64,000 nucleotides of DNA from Paenibacillus sp. PK3_47 (GCF_023520895.1 NZ_CP026029.1:5952001-6016000); one strand, 5' to 3'; positions 46,436-56,099 are shown, counted from the stretch's first letter. A program made the numbers and translations. Notes: a model not told the origin generated them from the sequence alone.

Positions 46436-47674
46436 TCAGATCAATTCCTTGCGAACCTTTAAATACCGGTACAGGAAGCATCCCGACAAAGCACAGATAA
46501 TTGCGCACAGTCCGATGAAACCATAACCTGCCTGAAGACCGCGCAGCAGCCCTGTGGACGTCTCTGCACCATAGAGATGCTTCACACCGTCTATAATGGC
46601 TCCAATGGCGTAGTTCCCGATAACACTGCCGAGACCCATCAGAGTGACGGTGAACGTAATGGCGGTGTCGCTGCCGGTCGGATATCTTTTGGCGATGAAG
46701 GCCATAACGGTCGGGTAGATCATGGCAATACCAATCCCGGCTGCGGCGAACAGGAAGGCGAACTTCTCTCCGCCAAGCAAGGCGGCAAAGGTACATAATC
46801 CGGAGAATCCGGAGAAAATGATTAAGGACAGGTTAAAGCCGATTTTATCGGTCACAGGACCCAGCAAGAGTCTGGCGAGCGAGAAGAAGAGGAAGAAGAC
46901 TGACAGCATGCCGGAGGCTTTTACCGTATCCCAGGCATAAGCTTTTTCCAGGAAATTAACCAGCCAGCCGCCCACCGCAAGCTCCGAGACTACGCCGAAC
47001 GACAGAATTAGGACCAGAAGCCAGAGCGCCGGATCACGGATCAGCACTTTGAGGGAAATCCGGTCTTCATTTGGCAGATCATCTCCCGGAAACGTACTGC
47101 GCAGCGCCGACAGAATCGGAAGAATCGATAAGGACAGCATCACGAGATACATTCCGCGCCAGTCCAGCGTCCAGCCAAACAGAGTGACCGACATCAGTCC
47201 GGTTGCAATGAGAGGGGCAAGTGTGGAACTGAACCCATAGAAGAAATGGGACAGGTTCATCATCGTTCCGGTATTCTTGACGAAGATCCGGGCACCGAGT
47301 ATGGCCAGGCCAATCTCCAGCATGCCGTTCCCGATGTACATCAGGAAGTAGGAAGAAGCGAAGAGCGGATAAGTATGCGAGACGTAAATGAACACCCCGG
47401 AAATGATCATGGAGGCAAAAGAGATAATGGTGACAGCCTTAATGCCCCATTTGCGCACCAGAACAGCAGTGAATGAACAGGCAATCAGATAGCCCAGCGC
47501 GTTAAGGGATAAGAGTGTGCCTAACTGTCCTTCATCCAGCTTAAAATCAAACTGAATACGCGGAATAGCGGGACCTTTAATATTTTCCGAAATCCCGAAG
47601 ATGATAAAGCCTAAAAATATGGTGGCCAGCTGCATGGCATACACCTTGTTGATTGTACCTAAACGCTGTTTCAA
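46436..47674 (-). CDS. MFS transporter (sugar/fucose-permease-like)
   Basis: 412 aa from TTG 47674 with AGGAGG 8 nt upstream. Twelve membrane helices; LNALGYLIACSFTAVLVRKWG near the start is motif A-like, and GIGIAMIYPTVMAFIAKRYP is typical of the FucP/GlcP branch. The ROK regulator gene upstream in the same direction suggests a sugar substrate. Confidence 0.87.
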   Translation of the reverse strand: MKQRLGTINKVYAMQLATIFLGFIIFGISENIKGPAIPRIQFDFKLDEGQLGTLLSLNALGYLIACSFTAVLVRKWGIKAVTIISFASMIISGVFIYVSHTYPLFASSYFLMYIGNGMLEIGLAILGARIFVKNTGTMMNLSHFFYGFSSTLAPLIATGLMSVTLFGWTLDWRGMYLVMLSLSILPILSALRSTFPGDDLPNEDRISLKVLIRDPALWLLVLILSFGVVSELAVGGWLVNFLEKAYAWDTVKASGMLSVFFLFFSLARLLLGPVTDKIGFNLSLIIFSGFSGLCTFAALLGGEKFAFLFAAAGIGIAMIYPTVMAFIAKRYPTGSDTAITFTVTLMGLGSVIGNYAIGAIIDGVKHLYGAETSTGLLRGLQAGYGFIGLCAIICALSGCFLYRYLKVRKELI

Positions 47675-47732
47675 AAGAAGAACCTCCTGGAATGTAAAAT
47701 ATAAATGTGGCTATCAGGGTTACGGGGTTCTG

Positions 47733-48761
47733 CTACCTTTTCTCAACCACTTGAAGATGATAGGCCAGACTCTCCAGAGTCGCTGCGGTTAACCCGGCCA
47801 GGTATTCCTGGTGTGTATTGTTCCTGATCTGCAGCCTGGGCATATGCTCCTCAGGAATCACCTGCAGACAGCCTGCATTCAGTGTCTCCAGCAGATCGGT
47901 GGAAGGAAGCTCGCCGGTCAGGACAATCGCAATCGGATTAATAACGGCGATGATAGAGATTAGTGTAGAGACCGCCAGCGGAACGAACCCGTCCGGACTG
48001 TGCAGTGCGGCCATCTGTGCTTCGCGCGTCATCCCGAAGGGCAGATAAGAAACTTCTCCGCCGAAATTCGTGTTCCCGCTTAAGATCCGCCCATCGACAA
48101 TAAAGCCTGCACCGGGAAACTGGTTTTTGGGAAATGTGACTACGGCAAAGGTCTTTTCGCCTTCAAAATTTTGCAGATTATAGAATCCGTAGACCGTCAT
48201 ATTCATGTCGTTCTCAATAGTGACCTTCAGTTTGTATTTCTGCTCCAGTCTGGGACCCAGCGGCTTGCCGGCCAGATCCGGGACGTCGCAGATTCCGATG
48301 ATTCCTTCATGGACAACACCGGGAATTCCAATGCCAACCGCCTGAATGTTGTCGTGCTCTGCTGTAACCTCACCAATTAAATTGTCTATGGTGTCTTCAT
48401 TAATGTGATCCTTGATCAGCGTAGTTTCCTGGATGAGCTCTCCGAGGAGGTTCGCCAGCGCATAAGTAATGGAATGGATGCCGCCTTCCGTCTTGACAAG
48501 CAGGCAGAGCACATAAGCAAAATCGGCATTGTACTTGTATTGTCTGGCCGGCCGTCCGCCTTTGGATTCATCGGGTCCAGTTTCCATTACTTCACCGCTC
48601 TGGACAAGCTCATTGAGGATAGTTCCGCAAGTGGCAACACTTAATCTGGTGGCCTCGGCGATGGAGGCTTTGGTGGCGGTGCCCAGAAGTTTGATGCTGT
48701 TTTTGACCAGTTCAACATTGATTTGCTTCAATTGATACGTATTGTGGGAAACTTGGGACAA
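47733..48761 (-). CDS. ROK-family transcriptional regulator
   Basis: 342 aa from TTG 48761, because AAGGAG lies 9 nt upstream; the frame itself is open 39 codons further. An N-terminal winged helix (NSIKLLGTATKASIAEATRL, SVATCGTILNELVQSG) is followed by a ROK sugar-kinase-like domain (VGIGIPGVV, ENDMNMTVYG, GGEVSYLPFG). The zinc motif of catalytic ROK kinases is absent, so it should act as a sugar-sensing repressor of itself and the MFS gene 58 nt downstream. Confidence 0.87.
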   Translation of the reverse strand: MSQVSHNTYQLKQINVELVKNSIKLLGTATKASIAEATRLSVATCGTILNELVQSGEVMETGPDESKGGRPARQYKYNADFAYVLCLLVKTEGGIHSITYALANLLGELIQETTLIKDHINEDTIDNLIGEVTAEHDNIQAVGIGIPGVVHEGIIGICDVPDLAGKPLGPRLEQKYKLKVTIENDMNMTVYGFYNLQNFEGEKTFAVVTFPKNQFPGAGFIVDGRILSGNTNFGGEVSYLPFGMTREAQMAALHSPDGFVPLAVSTLISIIAVINPIAIVLTGELPSTDLLETLNAGCLQVIPEEHMPRLQIRNNTHQEYLAGLTAATLESLAYHLQVVEKR

Positions 48762-48785
48762 GGCAGCGCGCTCCTTTGCAATGAC

Positions 48786-48806
48786 TTTTAATAACTCTTT
48801 TAATAA
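48786..48806. promoter_or_regulatory. Direct repeats upstream of the ROK gene
   Basis: TTTTAATAA occurs at 48786-48794 and 48798-48806, 12 nt apart, just before the ROK start codon. It could be an operator for autoregulation. Confidence 0.35.
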
Positions 48807-48947
48807 ATGAAATATAGTGGCATTCCGGATGAAAGTCAACCCCTGATTCCTATATCGTACTGCACGCTGGCTTGACAAGCCTTAAAGGTGTTATTTAAAC
48901 TTACGGGGCATGAATAAATTCATAGAGATGATAAGGGGGGAACCTGG

Positions 48948-49511
48948 ATGAACAAGCCGATAATCGCAGTAGATATGGACGACACCATCTGCCATCTCGT
49001 CAAGCGGGCAATCTACCATAACAACAATGAATTTCCGACCCATGTGCTTCGTTACGAAGACATGATTGACTGGAACACGGACCACTTGCGCCACCCTGAC
49101 AGTACCCAGGATATTTTCTTCGGGAGACCCGGTCTTTATGAAGAGCTTGAGGTGTTCGATGAGCATGTTATTGCAGAAATGGAAAAGCTTCATAATGCCT
49201 ACGATGTAATTATTGTTACAGCAGCTGTACCGAAGACGGTCGCCGAGAAGTGGAACTGGCTGCAAAAGCACATGCCTTATATTCCCGGAGAGAACTTCTT
49301 CACCTGTAAAAGAAAGCATCTGATCAACTTCGATCTGCTCATTGATGACGGTCCGCATAACCTGCTGCCTGCGGTGGAAGCGGGGAAGAAGGTGCTCTGT
49401 ATTCCGCATCCTTGGAATCTGAAAGCAAGAGAGCAGTATGCATTCCCGCTGATGGATACCTGGAAAGGCGCAAAAGAACGCGTAGATGAAATTCTGCAAT
49501 CCGGCAGATGA
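48948..49511 (+). CDS. 5'(3')-deoxyribonucleotidase
   Basis: 187 aa HAD-family phosphatase. The nucleophile motif IAVDMDDTICHL is at the N terminus, the Thr/Ser motif is IIVTAAV, and LLIDDGPHNL binds Mg. It removes phosphate from deoxynucleotides in the cytoplasm. GGGGGGAACCTGG precedes the ATG. A terminator follows. Confidence 0.85.
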   Translation: MNKPIIAVDMDDTICHLVKRAIYHNNNEFPTHVLRYEDMIDWNTDHLRHPDSTQDIFFGRPGLYEELEVFDEHVIAEMEKLHNAYDVIIVTAAVPKTVAEKWNWLQKHMPYIPGENFFTCKRKHLINFDLLIDDGPHNLLPAVEAGKKVLCIPHPWNLKAREQYAFPLMDTWKGAKERVDEILQSGR

Positions 49512-49533
49512 CCGGGATACATAGTGGTGCAAT

Positions 49534-49571
49534 AAAGACAGGGCCTCGTTAAGCAGGCACCTGTCTTTTGC
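49534..49571 (+). terminator. Terminator after the nucleotidase gene
   Basis: AAAGACAGG pairs with CCTGTCTTT over a 17-nt loop, with TTTTG at the end. It also faces the convergent ABC gene. Confidence 0.8.
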
Positions 49572-49584
49572 ATGTTCTGCCTAT

Positions 49585-51297
49585 TCAAGCCCCGGCTGAT
49601 TCCTCTTTGTTCAGTGTATAAAAGCTTCTGAATCCGCTGCTGGCTTCCAGCAGCTCTTCCAAAGATCCTATGCCCGCAATTTCCCCGTTCTCCATATAAA
49701 TGATCTCATCATATAAACTTAGCAGGTCCTCATTCATATTATGGGTGATTGTAATCAAGGTGAGCCCTTCATGCTTCAGCAGCCGGCTCTCGATTTCATA
49801 GGCCGTTTGCATATCGATAGCCGAGGTCCCTTCATCGAGTATCAGCAGCGGCTTGTTCCGGATCAAGGCTCTGGCAACGGCAATCCGCTGGCGCTGGCCT
49901 CCGGAGAGCCGTGAACCATTCTCACCGACCGGAGAGAGGAGGCCCTGCGGAGCTGCGGTAATAAATTTATGCATACCGCTCATTCGTACGGCCCGCTCCA
50001 GCTCCTCTTCCGTATAATCTTCATCTAACGTAATGTTTTGCCTGATGTCATTATCAAACATATATACGTTCTGATGAATCGTGGAGGCCATTTGCAGCAG
50101 CTTATCCCCGTCCAGCCTCCGGGTATCCGTACCATCGACAGCGATAGTACCCTCGTAACGTTCATAATAACCGCTTAACAGCTTCACCAATGTTGATTTA
50201 CCGCAGCCGCTTTGGCCGACCAGCGCGTATTTTTTACCTTTTCGCAGCGTAAGGTCAATGCCTTTGAGTACCGGTTTTCCGGATGGATAAGCAAACTGCA
50301 GCTGGCGGACTTCAAGACTATCATTGAATACGGGGTCAAGTATAGCCGTGTGAGTCTCTTGACGATCCTCCGCGCTGCCAGCCAAAGCATCGATGCGGTC
50401 CAGAACAGGCTTCACCCCTTGAATTTTGGGCAAGTTCTCCATAATAATCAGAACCGGACCGACAATTCCGCCGCTTAGCTGAACAAGGGCAACAAGGCTG
50501 CCGGCTGATAAATCACCGGAAATGATAAGCCAGGCGGCAATGAAGACTACAGCAAACTGGCTGAGAACCGCCAGCGTCTGGGATATGCCTTCATTGGCTG
50601 CGAACAGACGGTCTGCGGCGAACCGGGTGTTAGCAGCCATCTCATTTTTCTGCTTGAATTTGCGGGCGGCATGTCTGCCTATGGCGTAGGATTTGATGAC
50701 TTCATAGCCGGACAGTAAGTCCTTCAGTCTTGCAGTGAACACCGACATTTGAGCGGAGACAGCATTTTGCCGGTTCTGCAGCGCTTTGCCAAACAGGGAA
50801 GGGACGGCAAACATCAGGACCATGCTTAAGATAAGGATCAATGTAACCAAGGGGCTGACATAAAAGAGGACGATCAGGGATACGGCAAAAATTACAGTGT
50901 TTTGCAGAGTGAGCAGCATGGGGTGGATGTAATTGTCTTCGGCCAGCTTGATATCATTAGTAAGTGCAGACAGATAATCAGCGGTATTCGCGGACGTGAA
51001 TTCTTCAACTTTACGCTGAAAAATCCCCCGGAATACCATCTCCCGCAGGGATACCGTCAGATTGCGGATGAGCGCTTTGCTGCAAAGGGAATAGACAAAT
51101 CCCAATACGGCGAGCAGCAGCAGATAAATAACAGACAGGATTAGAATTTGCCGGAAAAGTTCACGGTCACCCTGCATCGCGGCATCGATTACCTTTTGCA
51201 GGATCAGGGCAATGAATACTGTGGCTGCAGACGTGGTAATGCTCAATAGCAGGGTGAGTGCGAGTAGTGTTTTGCTCTGGCTGAGAGATTGTTTCAA
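49585..51297 (-). CDS. ABC exporter, fused permease and ATPase
   Basis: About 570 aa from TTG 51297 (GGAG 9 nt upstream); the TTG at 51306 touches the ribosome binding site. Six membrane helices (1-300) precede an ATPase with Walker A GQSGCGKST, signature LSGGQRQR, Walker B LLILDEGTS and switch TITHNM. It is a type IV exporter half-transporter that likely works as a homodimer; substrate unknown. An ArsR-like regulator gene lies upstream in the same direction, with a 24-bp palindrome between them. Confidence 0.88.
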   Translation of the reverse strand: MKQSLSQSKTLLALTLLLSITTSAATVFIALILQKVIDAAMQGDRELFRQILILSVIYLLLLAVLGFVYSLCSKALIRNLTVSLREMVFRGIFQRKVEEFTSANTADYLSALTNDIKLAEDNYIHPMLLTLQNTVIFAVSLIVLFYVSPLVTLILILSMVLMFAVPSLFGKALQNRQNAVSAQMSVFTARLKDLLSGYEVIKSYAIGRHAARKFKQKNEMAANTRFAADRLFAANEGISQTLAVLSQFAVVFIAAWLIISGDLSAGSLVALVQLSGGIVGPVLIIMENLPKIQGVKPVLDRIDALAGSAEDRQETHTAILDPVFNDSLEVRQLQFAYPSGKPVLKGIDLTLRKGKKYALVGQSGCGKSTLVKLLSGYYERYEGTIAVDGTDTRRLDGDKLLQMASTIHQNVYMFDNDIRQNITLDEDYTEEELERAVRMSGMHKFITAAPQGLLSPVGENGSRLSGGQRQRIAVARALIRNKPLLILDEGTSAIDMQTAYEIESRLLKHEGLTLITITHNMNEDLLSLYDEIIYMENGEIAGIGSLEELLEASSGFRSFYTLNKEESAGA

Positions 51298-51374
51298 ATG
51301 AATCAACTCCTTTTTGTTAGATGATTATTAAATTCGTAAGGCGATAATAACATTATAATTAGAATAAGGTCAAC

Positions 51375-51398
51375 AATATTAGATTATAATCTAATATT
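51375..51398. promoter_or_regulatory. Perfect 24-bp palindrome, probable operator
   Basis: AATATTAGATTA is followed directly by its exact reverse complement. It lies 77 nt before the ABC exporter start and 59 nt past the regulator stop. A related half, ATCTAATAT, lies at 52541-52549 before the regulator's own start. This fits a winged-helix dimer controlling both genes. Confidence 0.6.
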
Positions 51399-51403
51399 GG
51401 TGA

Positions 51404-51436
51404 ATAAAAAGCTTCCCATGATTAATCATGGGAAGC
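51404..51436 (-). terminator. Terminator of the ArsR-like regulator gene
   Basis: GCTTCCCATGATT is followed by its exact mirror (26-bp palindrome, 51411-51436), and on the minus strand by TTTTTATT. Confidence 0.85.
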
Positions 51437-51457
51437 CTAATGTAAAGCCGGATTTTG

Positions 51458-52507
51458 TTATAACAAAAACTGCTCCATATCAGAGATTAATTGGCGCAGG
51501 TTATCCTGATTCAGATGGTAATACACCTTGCCGTTTTTTTTCTCAATACCGACCAGACCGCAGGCCAGCAGGACATTCATATGATGCGACATCGTAGCGG
51601 CAGTCAGGCCCAGCTGCTCTGCAATCTCTAGATTATATTTGGGGCTAACCTTGAGCGAAGCCAGGATCTGCAGCTTGCTGTTATCCCCGAGCGCCTTCAG
51701 CCTCAGCAGCAGGAAATCTCTGGAGTCAGCCAGTGTCTTGCCGGAAATCGGCAGCACATCTACATAAAGGCCATAGTAACATTGCGTAGTGAAAAGCTGC
51801 TGTCCCAGCGGCATAATCAGGCTCGGATACACTACAGGCTCTTCAGCAAACATTCCCACCAGCTTCAGAAACTGTTCATCCTCCTGTTTTTGAACGGATT
51901 GTATGTAAGCCCTGATTAGCTTATGAAGCGGTTTCGCCACTTCCGCAGATGCTTTTTCAAAGGCAGGGAGATTGGTATTTACGGTATCGATCAGCAGCTT
52001 CAGCTGTTTGCGCGGCGTTTGCAGGATGCCCATCAGCTTCCACTTCGTTTTTTCATCAACCGGACAGTGTGCCAGAAAGGCGACGATATCATCCAGTGAA
52101 CGGATGTTTTCAGCAGAGGCAGCCTGTGCCGGCCGGTCATCCAGCTCTTCCAGGCGCAGCAGCACTCTGATCAGTGCACTCTGCATTTCATCTTCAGTTA
52201 CCTGATCAAAAGCAGCCAGCCAGCCTGTATTCTCACTAAGCAGTGCAAGCAGCACAGAAAACAAACCTTCATTGTCTTCGCTGAAAAAAGTAATTGTGTT
52301 GTCATCGATGACCCGGTGTTTCATGAAAGCTGCTATATACTTGTCGAGTATTTTGAGATGCCTGTTATAAAAGAACTCTCCGTCCACACCGAATTCGTTC
52401 AGCTCTTCAATCATATCTGACTTGAACTTCTCCGCATGGCTGCTGACGTACAATAGCCCCATCGTTTCAAAGACCGGCTCCAAACGTTCCTGAATAATAA
52501 GATTCAT
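51458..52507 (-). CDS. ArsR-like winged-helix regulator with long N-terminal domain
   Basis: 349 aa. The C-terminal 80 residues are an ArsR-type winged helix: LKALGDNSKLQILASLKVS, YNLEIAEQLGLTAATMSHHM and a wing GKVYYHLN. The first 260 residues are helical, without metal-binding cysteines, and match no family I can name firmly (similar to DUF5937-like sensor regions). It probably controls the exporter at 49585. GGAGGCCTA precedes the ATG. Confidence 0.82.
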   Translation of the reverse strand: MNLIIQERLEPVFETMGLLYVSSHAEKFKSDMIEELNEFGVDGEFFYNRHLKILDKYIAAFMKHRVIDDNTITFFSEDNEGLFSVLLALLSENTGWLAAFDQVTEDEMQSALIRVLLRLEELDDRPAQAASAENIRSLDDIVAFLAHCPVDEKTKWKLMGILQTPRKQLKLLIDTVNTNLPAFEKASAEVAKPLHKLIRAYIQSVQKQEDEQFLKLVGMFAEEPVVYPSLIMPLGQQLFTTQCYYGLYVDVLPISGKTLADSRDFLLLRLKALGDNSKLQILASLKVSPKYNLEIAEQLGLTAATMSHHMNVLLACGLVGIEKKNGKVYYHLNQDNLRQLISDMEQFLL

Positions 52508-52664
52508 TAGGCCTCCGCTATATCAATGAATTTGGTGTTTATCTAATATATTATATTTATGTAAAACACCATTATCAAGCAGGGCGAAACAAAACGGTCG
52601 TTCTTACGTCTAAAGGTAGATGAGTACCTAACAAATATTACCTCAAGAAATGGGGGCTTACATT

Positions 52665-53825
52665 TTGCATTTCTGTAAACTGACAAAAACCCGACGGACA
52701 TTCATTGTTCTAGCTGCCATCCTGTCTATGTCAACGAATCTTCCGGCTTCTGCGGCAGACACTGCCTATGCGGAAGGACAAGCCGCTCTACCAGCGGTTG
52801 GAGTTACAGGCATTTCCCTCGCTGCGTCAGCGGTGCCTTACGGATTTGAGGCAACGACTTTAAGCATCGACGGCAAAAAGCTGAATATACTGGCATACCA
52901 TGCTGATCACACCCTTATGGTCCAACTGGTGCCTGTTGCCAAAGCCATGGGTTACACGGTTGATTATAATGCGAAGACCGGTGATCTCACACTAAAGAAG
53001 CCGAGGCGTGTAATCAAGATGGTTCTTAATTACAGCGAATACAACCTGAACGGTATTACCTCATCCGCCAAAACCCCGTTTATCCGCGGCAATTCAACCT
53101 ATCTGCCGCTGCGCCAGCTTGCTGATCTGTCCGGATACACGATTGTCCAGCAGGGCAGATCTGAGTTCAAGCTGACTGAACGTTCCGAAAATGATGTAAC
53201 CATTTCTGCCTCTGAGGAATTGGCGGTTGATACGGAGCCGTATTCTTTTTCATTCCATTATCCGGTTCTCTCCGCATACGCGAACAAGGAAGCTATGGAC
53301 AAAATCAACCTGTTTCTGAAAGAGACTGCGGAGAAGTGGAAAACAGATGCGGAACAGGAGCTGTCTGAGGCCTGGGCGGCTCATCCTAATAAAGACCGGA
53401 TTATAGATTACGCCCATATGTATCCTTATGGTTTTCAGGCGCAGTGGAAGGTTGCCTACAATGAGGAAGGCATGCTCAGTCTTTATGCCGATACCTATCA
53501 ATATATGGGGGGCACAGAACCTGACCGGCTGCTCCGCCACAGCTGGACCTTTGATCTGAACAGCGGACAAGCGCTGACGCTGCTTGAGGCCTCCGGCAAT
53601 TCACCGGATTATGCTGTGAAGATTAATCAGTATGTAAATCTGAAAATTGCTTCCGGAGAGGTGAACAGCACCCCGCCGGCACAGTTTCCGGGGATAGAAA
53701 CGGCTGGGACAGGCTGGTATGTCAAAGACGGAAAGATCATGGTGTATGTCCAGCCGGAGCCGGGTGCTTTTTTGAAAAATGAGGTGTTTGAAGTTTCTGT
53801 TCCGATTTCCCGGATTGCAGAGTGA
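52665..53825 (+). CDS. Secreted protein: copper-amine-oxidase-N stalk plus DUF3298/RsiV-like domain
   Basis: About 386 aa from TTG 52665, which has GGGGG 8 nt upstream; an ATG at 52650 has no site. A signal peptide (TFIVLAAILSMSTNLPASAA) directs export. Residues about 65-165 form the beta-rich stalk domain found in many Paenibacillus cell-surface proteins (VPVAKAMGYTVDYN, GNSTYLPLRQLADLSGY). The last 190 residues resemble DUF4163/DUF3298 (ADTYQYMGGTEPDRLLRHSWTF), known from anti-sigma factor RsiV. The role is unknown, probably at the cell wall. Confidence 0.82.
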   Translation: MHFCKLTKTRRTFIVLAAILSMSTNLPASAADTAYAEGQAALPAVGVTGISLAASAVPYGFEATTLSIDGKKLNILAYHADHTLMVQLVPVAKAMGYTVDYNAKTGDLTLKKPRRVIKMVLNYSEYNLNGITSSAKTPFIRGNSTYLPLRQLADLSGYTIVQQGRSEFKLTERSENDVTISASEELAVDTEPYSFSFHYPVLSAYANKEAMDKINLFLKETAEKWKTDAEQELSEAWAAHPNKDRIIDYAHMYPYGFQAQWKVAYNEEGMLSLYADTYQYMGGTEPDRLLRHSWTFDLNSGQALTLLEASGNSPDYAVKINQYVNLKIASGEVNSTPPAQFPGIETAGTGWYVKDGKIMVYVQPEPGAFLKNEVFEVSVPISRIAE

Positions 53826-53865
53826 AGCAATAAGCTCCCGATTATTAAAAGTTGCTGCTACATGT

Positions 53866-53906
53866 AAAAAAGCTGTCTTGGTCCCCGGACTTTAGACGGC
53901 TTTTTG
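53866..53906 (+). terminator. Terminator after the secreted protein gene
   Basis: AAAAAGCTGTCT pairs with AGACGGCTTTTT (one G-U) over 15 nt, ending in TTTTTG. Confidence 0.8.
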
Positions 53907-53982
53907 TTGTACCGAACCAGGCCAGTATTGCCCGCCAAGTTGGAGCAGTTCGTTAATACGGCGGACAATGTGTTTAAGAGCG

Positions 53983-55022
53983 AGCGATCCCGTTGTAGGT
54001 GAAAAACCGAGTACATTGGGCTAACATGACGGTATGAGGACCGAATGTACACGAAAAACCGAGTACAATGCGCTACTTTGAGGGTAAACGGACCAAATGA
54101 ACACGAAAAATCGAGTCCAATGCGCCACTTTGATGGGAGACGGACCGAATGAACACGAAAAACTGAGTACAATGCGCCACTTTGATGGTAATCGGACCGA
54201 ATGTACACGAAAAACCGAGTCCAATGCGCCACTTTGATGGTAAACGGACCGAATGTACATGAAAAACTGAGTATAATAGGCCACTTTGATGGTAAACGGA
54301 ACAAATGTACACGAAAAACCGAGTACAATGCGTCACTTTGAGGGGAGACGGACCAAATGAACACGAAAAATCGAGTCCAATGCGCCACTTTGATGGGAGA
54401 CGGACCGAATGTACATGAAAAATCGAGTCCAATGTGCCACTTTGAGGGGAGAAGGACCAAATGTACATGAAAAACCGAGTCCAATGCGCCACTTTGAGGG
54501 TAAACGGACCAAATGAACACGAAAAACTGAGTCCAATGCGCCACTTTGCTGGTAAACGGACCAAATGAACACGAAAAACCGAGTCCAATGTGCCACTTTG
54601 AGGGGAGACGGACCAAATGAACGCGAAAAACCGAGTCCAATGAGTCACTTAGAGGGGAGACGGACCGAACGTACACGAAAAACCGAGTCCAATACGCCAC
54701 TTTGAGGGTGGACGGACCGAATGTACACGAAAAAGCGAGTACAATGCGTCACGTTGATGCTATACGAACCAAATGTACACGAAAAACTGAGTCCAATGCG
54801 TCACTTTGAGGGGAGACGGACCAAATGAACACGAAAAACCGAGTCCAATACGCCTCTTTGAGGGTAAACGGACCGAATGTACATGAAAAACCGAGTCCAA
54901 TGCGCCACTTTGATGGTAATCGGACCAAATGAACACGAAAAACCGAGTCCAATGCGCCACTTTGAGGGTAGATGGACCGAATGTATATGAAAAATCGAGT
55001 ACAATAAACCTCCGTGATGGTA
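53983..55022. repeat. 52-nt hairpin array, 20 units
   Basis: GAAAAACC or a one-base variant starts at 54001 and then every 52 nt up to 54989: 20 units and no insertion or deletion. A typical unit is ACACGAAAAACCGAGT, then CCAATGCGCCACTTTGA, GGGTAAACGGACC and AAATGA or AAATGT. Units differ at a few positions. All three minus frames stay open only because the unit lacks stop codons in any phase. It is followed by four CCCAA copies (55046-55070). The remainder to 55324 has no gene. Confidence 0.92.
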
Positions 55023-55324
55023 AAAGGCCCTGCGAAGATAAGCACCCCCCAACCCAACCCAACCCAACCCACTATCTACTTTAATCCACCCTTAAGTAAA
55101 CCGGCAGTTCCTATACAGCCAGGTGACTCAACAGAGCAGTCTATTCCTCTTAAGGTTTTATTATCCAATTACTTGCATTTAAAGTATGTACTCTTGTTGA
55201 GTACCAAAAAATAGCAATAAAAAATCAATCAAAAATGTAATGTATATGTCAACTATGTAGAAAAACACAAATAATATGGCAAATAATTCGTAATAAAAAC
55301 GAAGACTTTGCAGTTTTATTGTAA

Positions 55325-55376
55325 TATAATCTAACTCATAGAAAGGCAAGAGAGACAAATGTTATATAAACTAACA
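55325..55376 (+). promoter_or_regulatory. Promoter region with TnrA/GlnR box
   Basis: TATAAT (55325-55330) is a likely -10, with no strong -35. TGTTATATAAACTAACA (55360-55376) fits the TnrA/GlnR consensus TGTNA-N7-TNACA exactly. It lies after the -10, where bound GlnR or TnrA would block transcription, and 39 nt before the biuret hydrolase start. This matches control by nitrogen supply. Confidence 0.65.
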
Positions 55377-55415
55377 TTATTGGATGCAGTGAAACTCAGG
55401 AGGGGAGCATGAACC

Positions 55416-56099
55416 ATGCAAATAACAGCAGCACCTTACACTTGGCCTTATGACGGAGCCATTGATCCGGCGAAGACGGCACTGATGATTATCGACATGC
55501 AGACCGATTTTTGCGGCAAAGGCGGTTACGTGGAGAGAATGGGATATGACCTCTCTTTAACAGCAAGAGCCATCCAGCCGATTCAGCGGCTGCTGGCACG
55601 CATCCGTGAGATTGAGGGATTTACCGTCATTCACACCCGTGAAGGACACAAACCTGATCTTTCCGATCTGCCGGCGAATAAACGGTGGCGCAGCAAGCAA
55701 ATCGGTGCCGAAATCGGCTCGGAAGGACCGGCGGGACGTATTCTTGTCCGGGGCGAGCGCGGCTGGCAGATTATTGATGAACTGGCCCCTATACCGGGAG
55801 AGTATATTATCGACAAGCCGGGCAAAGGCAGCTTTTATGCTACAGACCTGGATTTGGTTCTTAAAAATAAAGGCATTACCCATTTGATTCTTACCGGAAT
55901 CACAACCGATGTCTGTGTACACACAACGATGAGGGAAGCCAATGACCGAGGGTATGAATGCCTGATTCTGGAGGATTGCACGGGAGCTACCGATCCTGCC
56001 AATCACCTGGCGGCGCTGAATATGGTCAAAATGCAGGGCGGCGTTTTCGGCAGTGTAAGCAATTCGGAATCAGTGCTGGCGGCACTTGCACAACTCTAA
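55416..56099 (+). CDS. biuH: Biuret amidohydrolase (cysteine hydrolase)
   Basis: 227 aa, AGGAGGGG upstream of the ATG. Isochorismatase-like fold with the triad Asp27 ([11 protein letters not shown]), Lys134 ([10 protein letters not shown]) and Cys167 ([10 protein letters not shown]). The segment [12 protein letters not shown] and the loop [16 protein letters not shown] match what I recall of Rhizobium BiuH. It hydrolyses biuret to allophanate and ammonia in the cytoplasm. Enzymes for the steps before and after are in the same operon (58716 and 61928), which makes the assignment firm. Confidence 0.9.
   Translation: MQITAAPYTWPYDGAIDPAKTALMIIDMQTDFCGKGGYVERMGYDLSLTARAIQPIQRLLARIREIEGFTVIHTREGHKPDLSDLPANKRWRSKQIGAEIGSEGPAGRILVRGERGWQIIDELAPIPGEYIIDKPGKGSFYATDLDLVLKNKGITHLILTGITTDVCVHTTMREANDRGYECLILEDCTGATDPANHLAALNMVKMQGGVFGSVSNSESVLAALAQL

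Noticed and set aside
53983-55022. CRISPR array
   Set aside because: The units are similar along their whole length, so there are no unique spacers, and no cas genes are present.
55046-55070. CCCAA microsatellite as a functional element
   Set aside because: Only about four copies; likely slippage at the edge of the repeat array.
53858-55072. Several overlapping minus-strand reading frames of 87 to 280 codons with Phe/Ser/Arg-rich repeats
   Set aside because: They arise because the 52-nt repeat has no stop codon in any of three minus phases; each frame is the same repeat read in rotation, without ribosome binding sites or a family.
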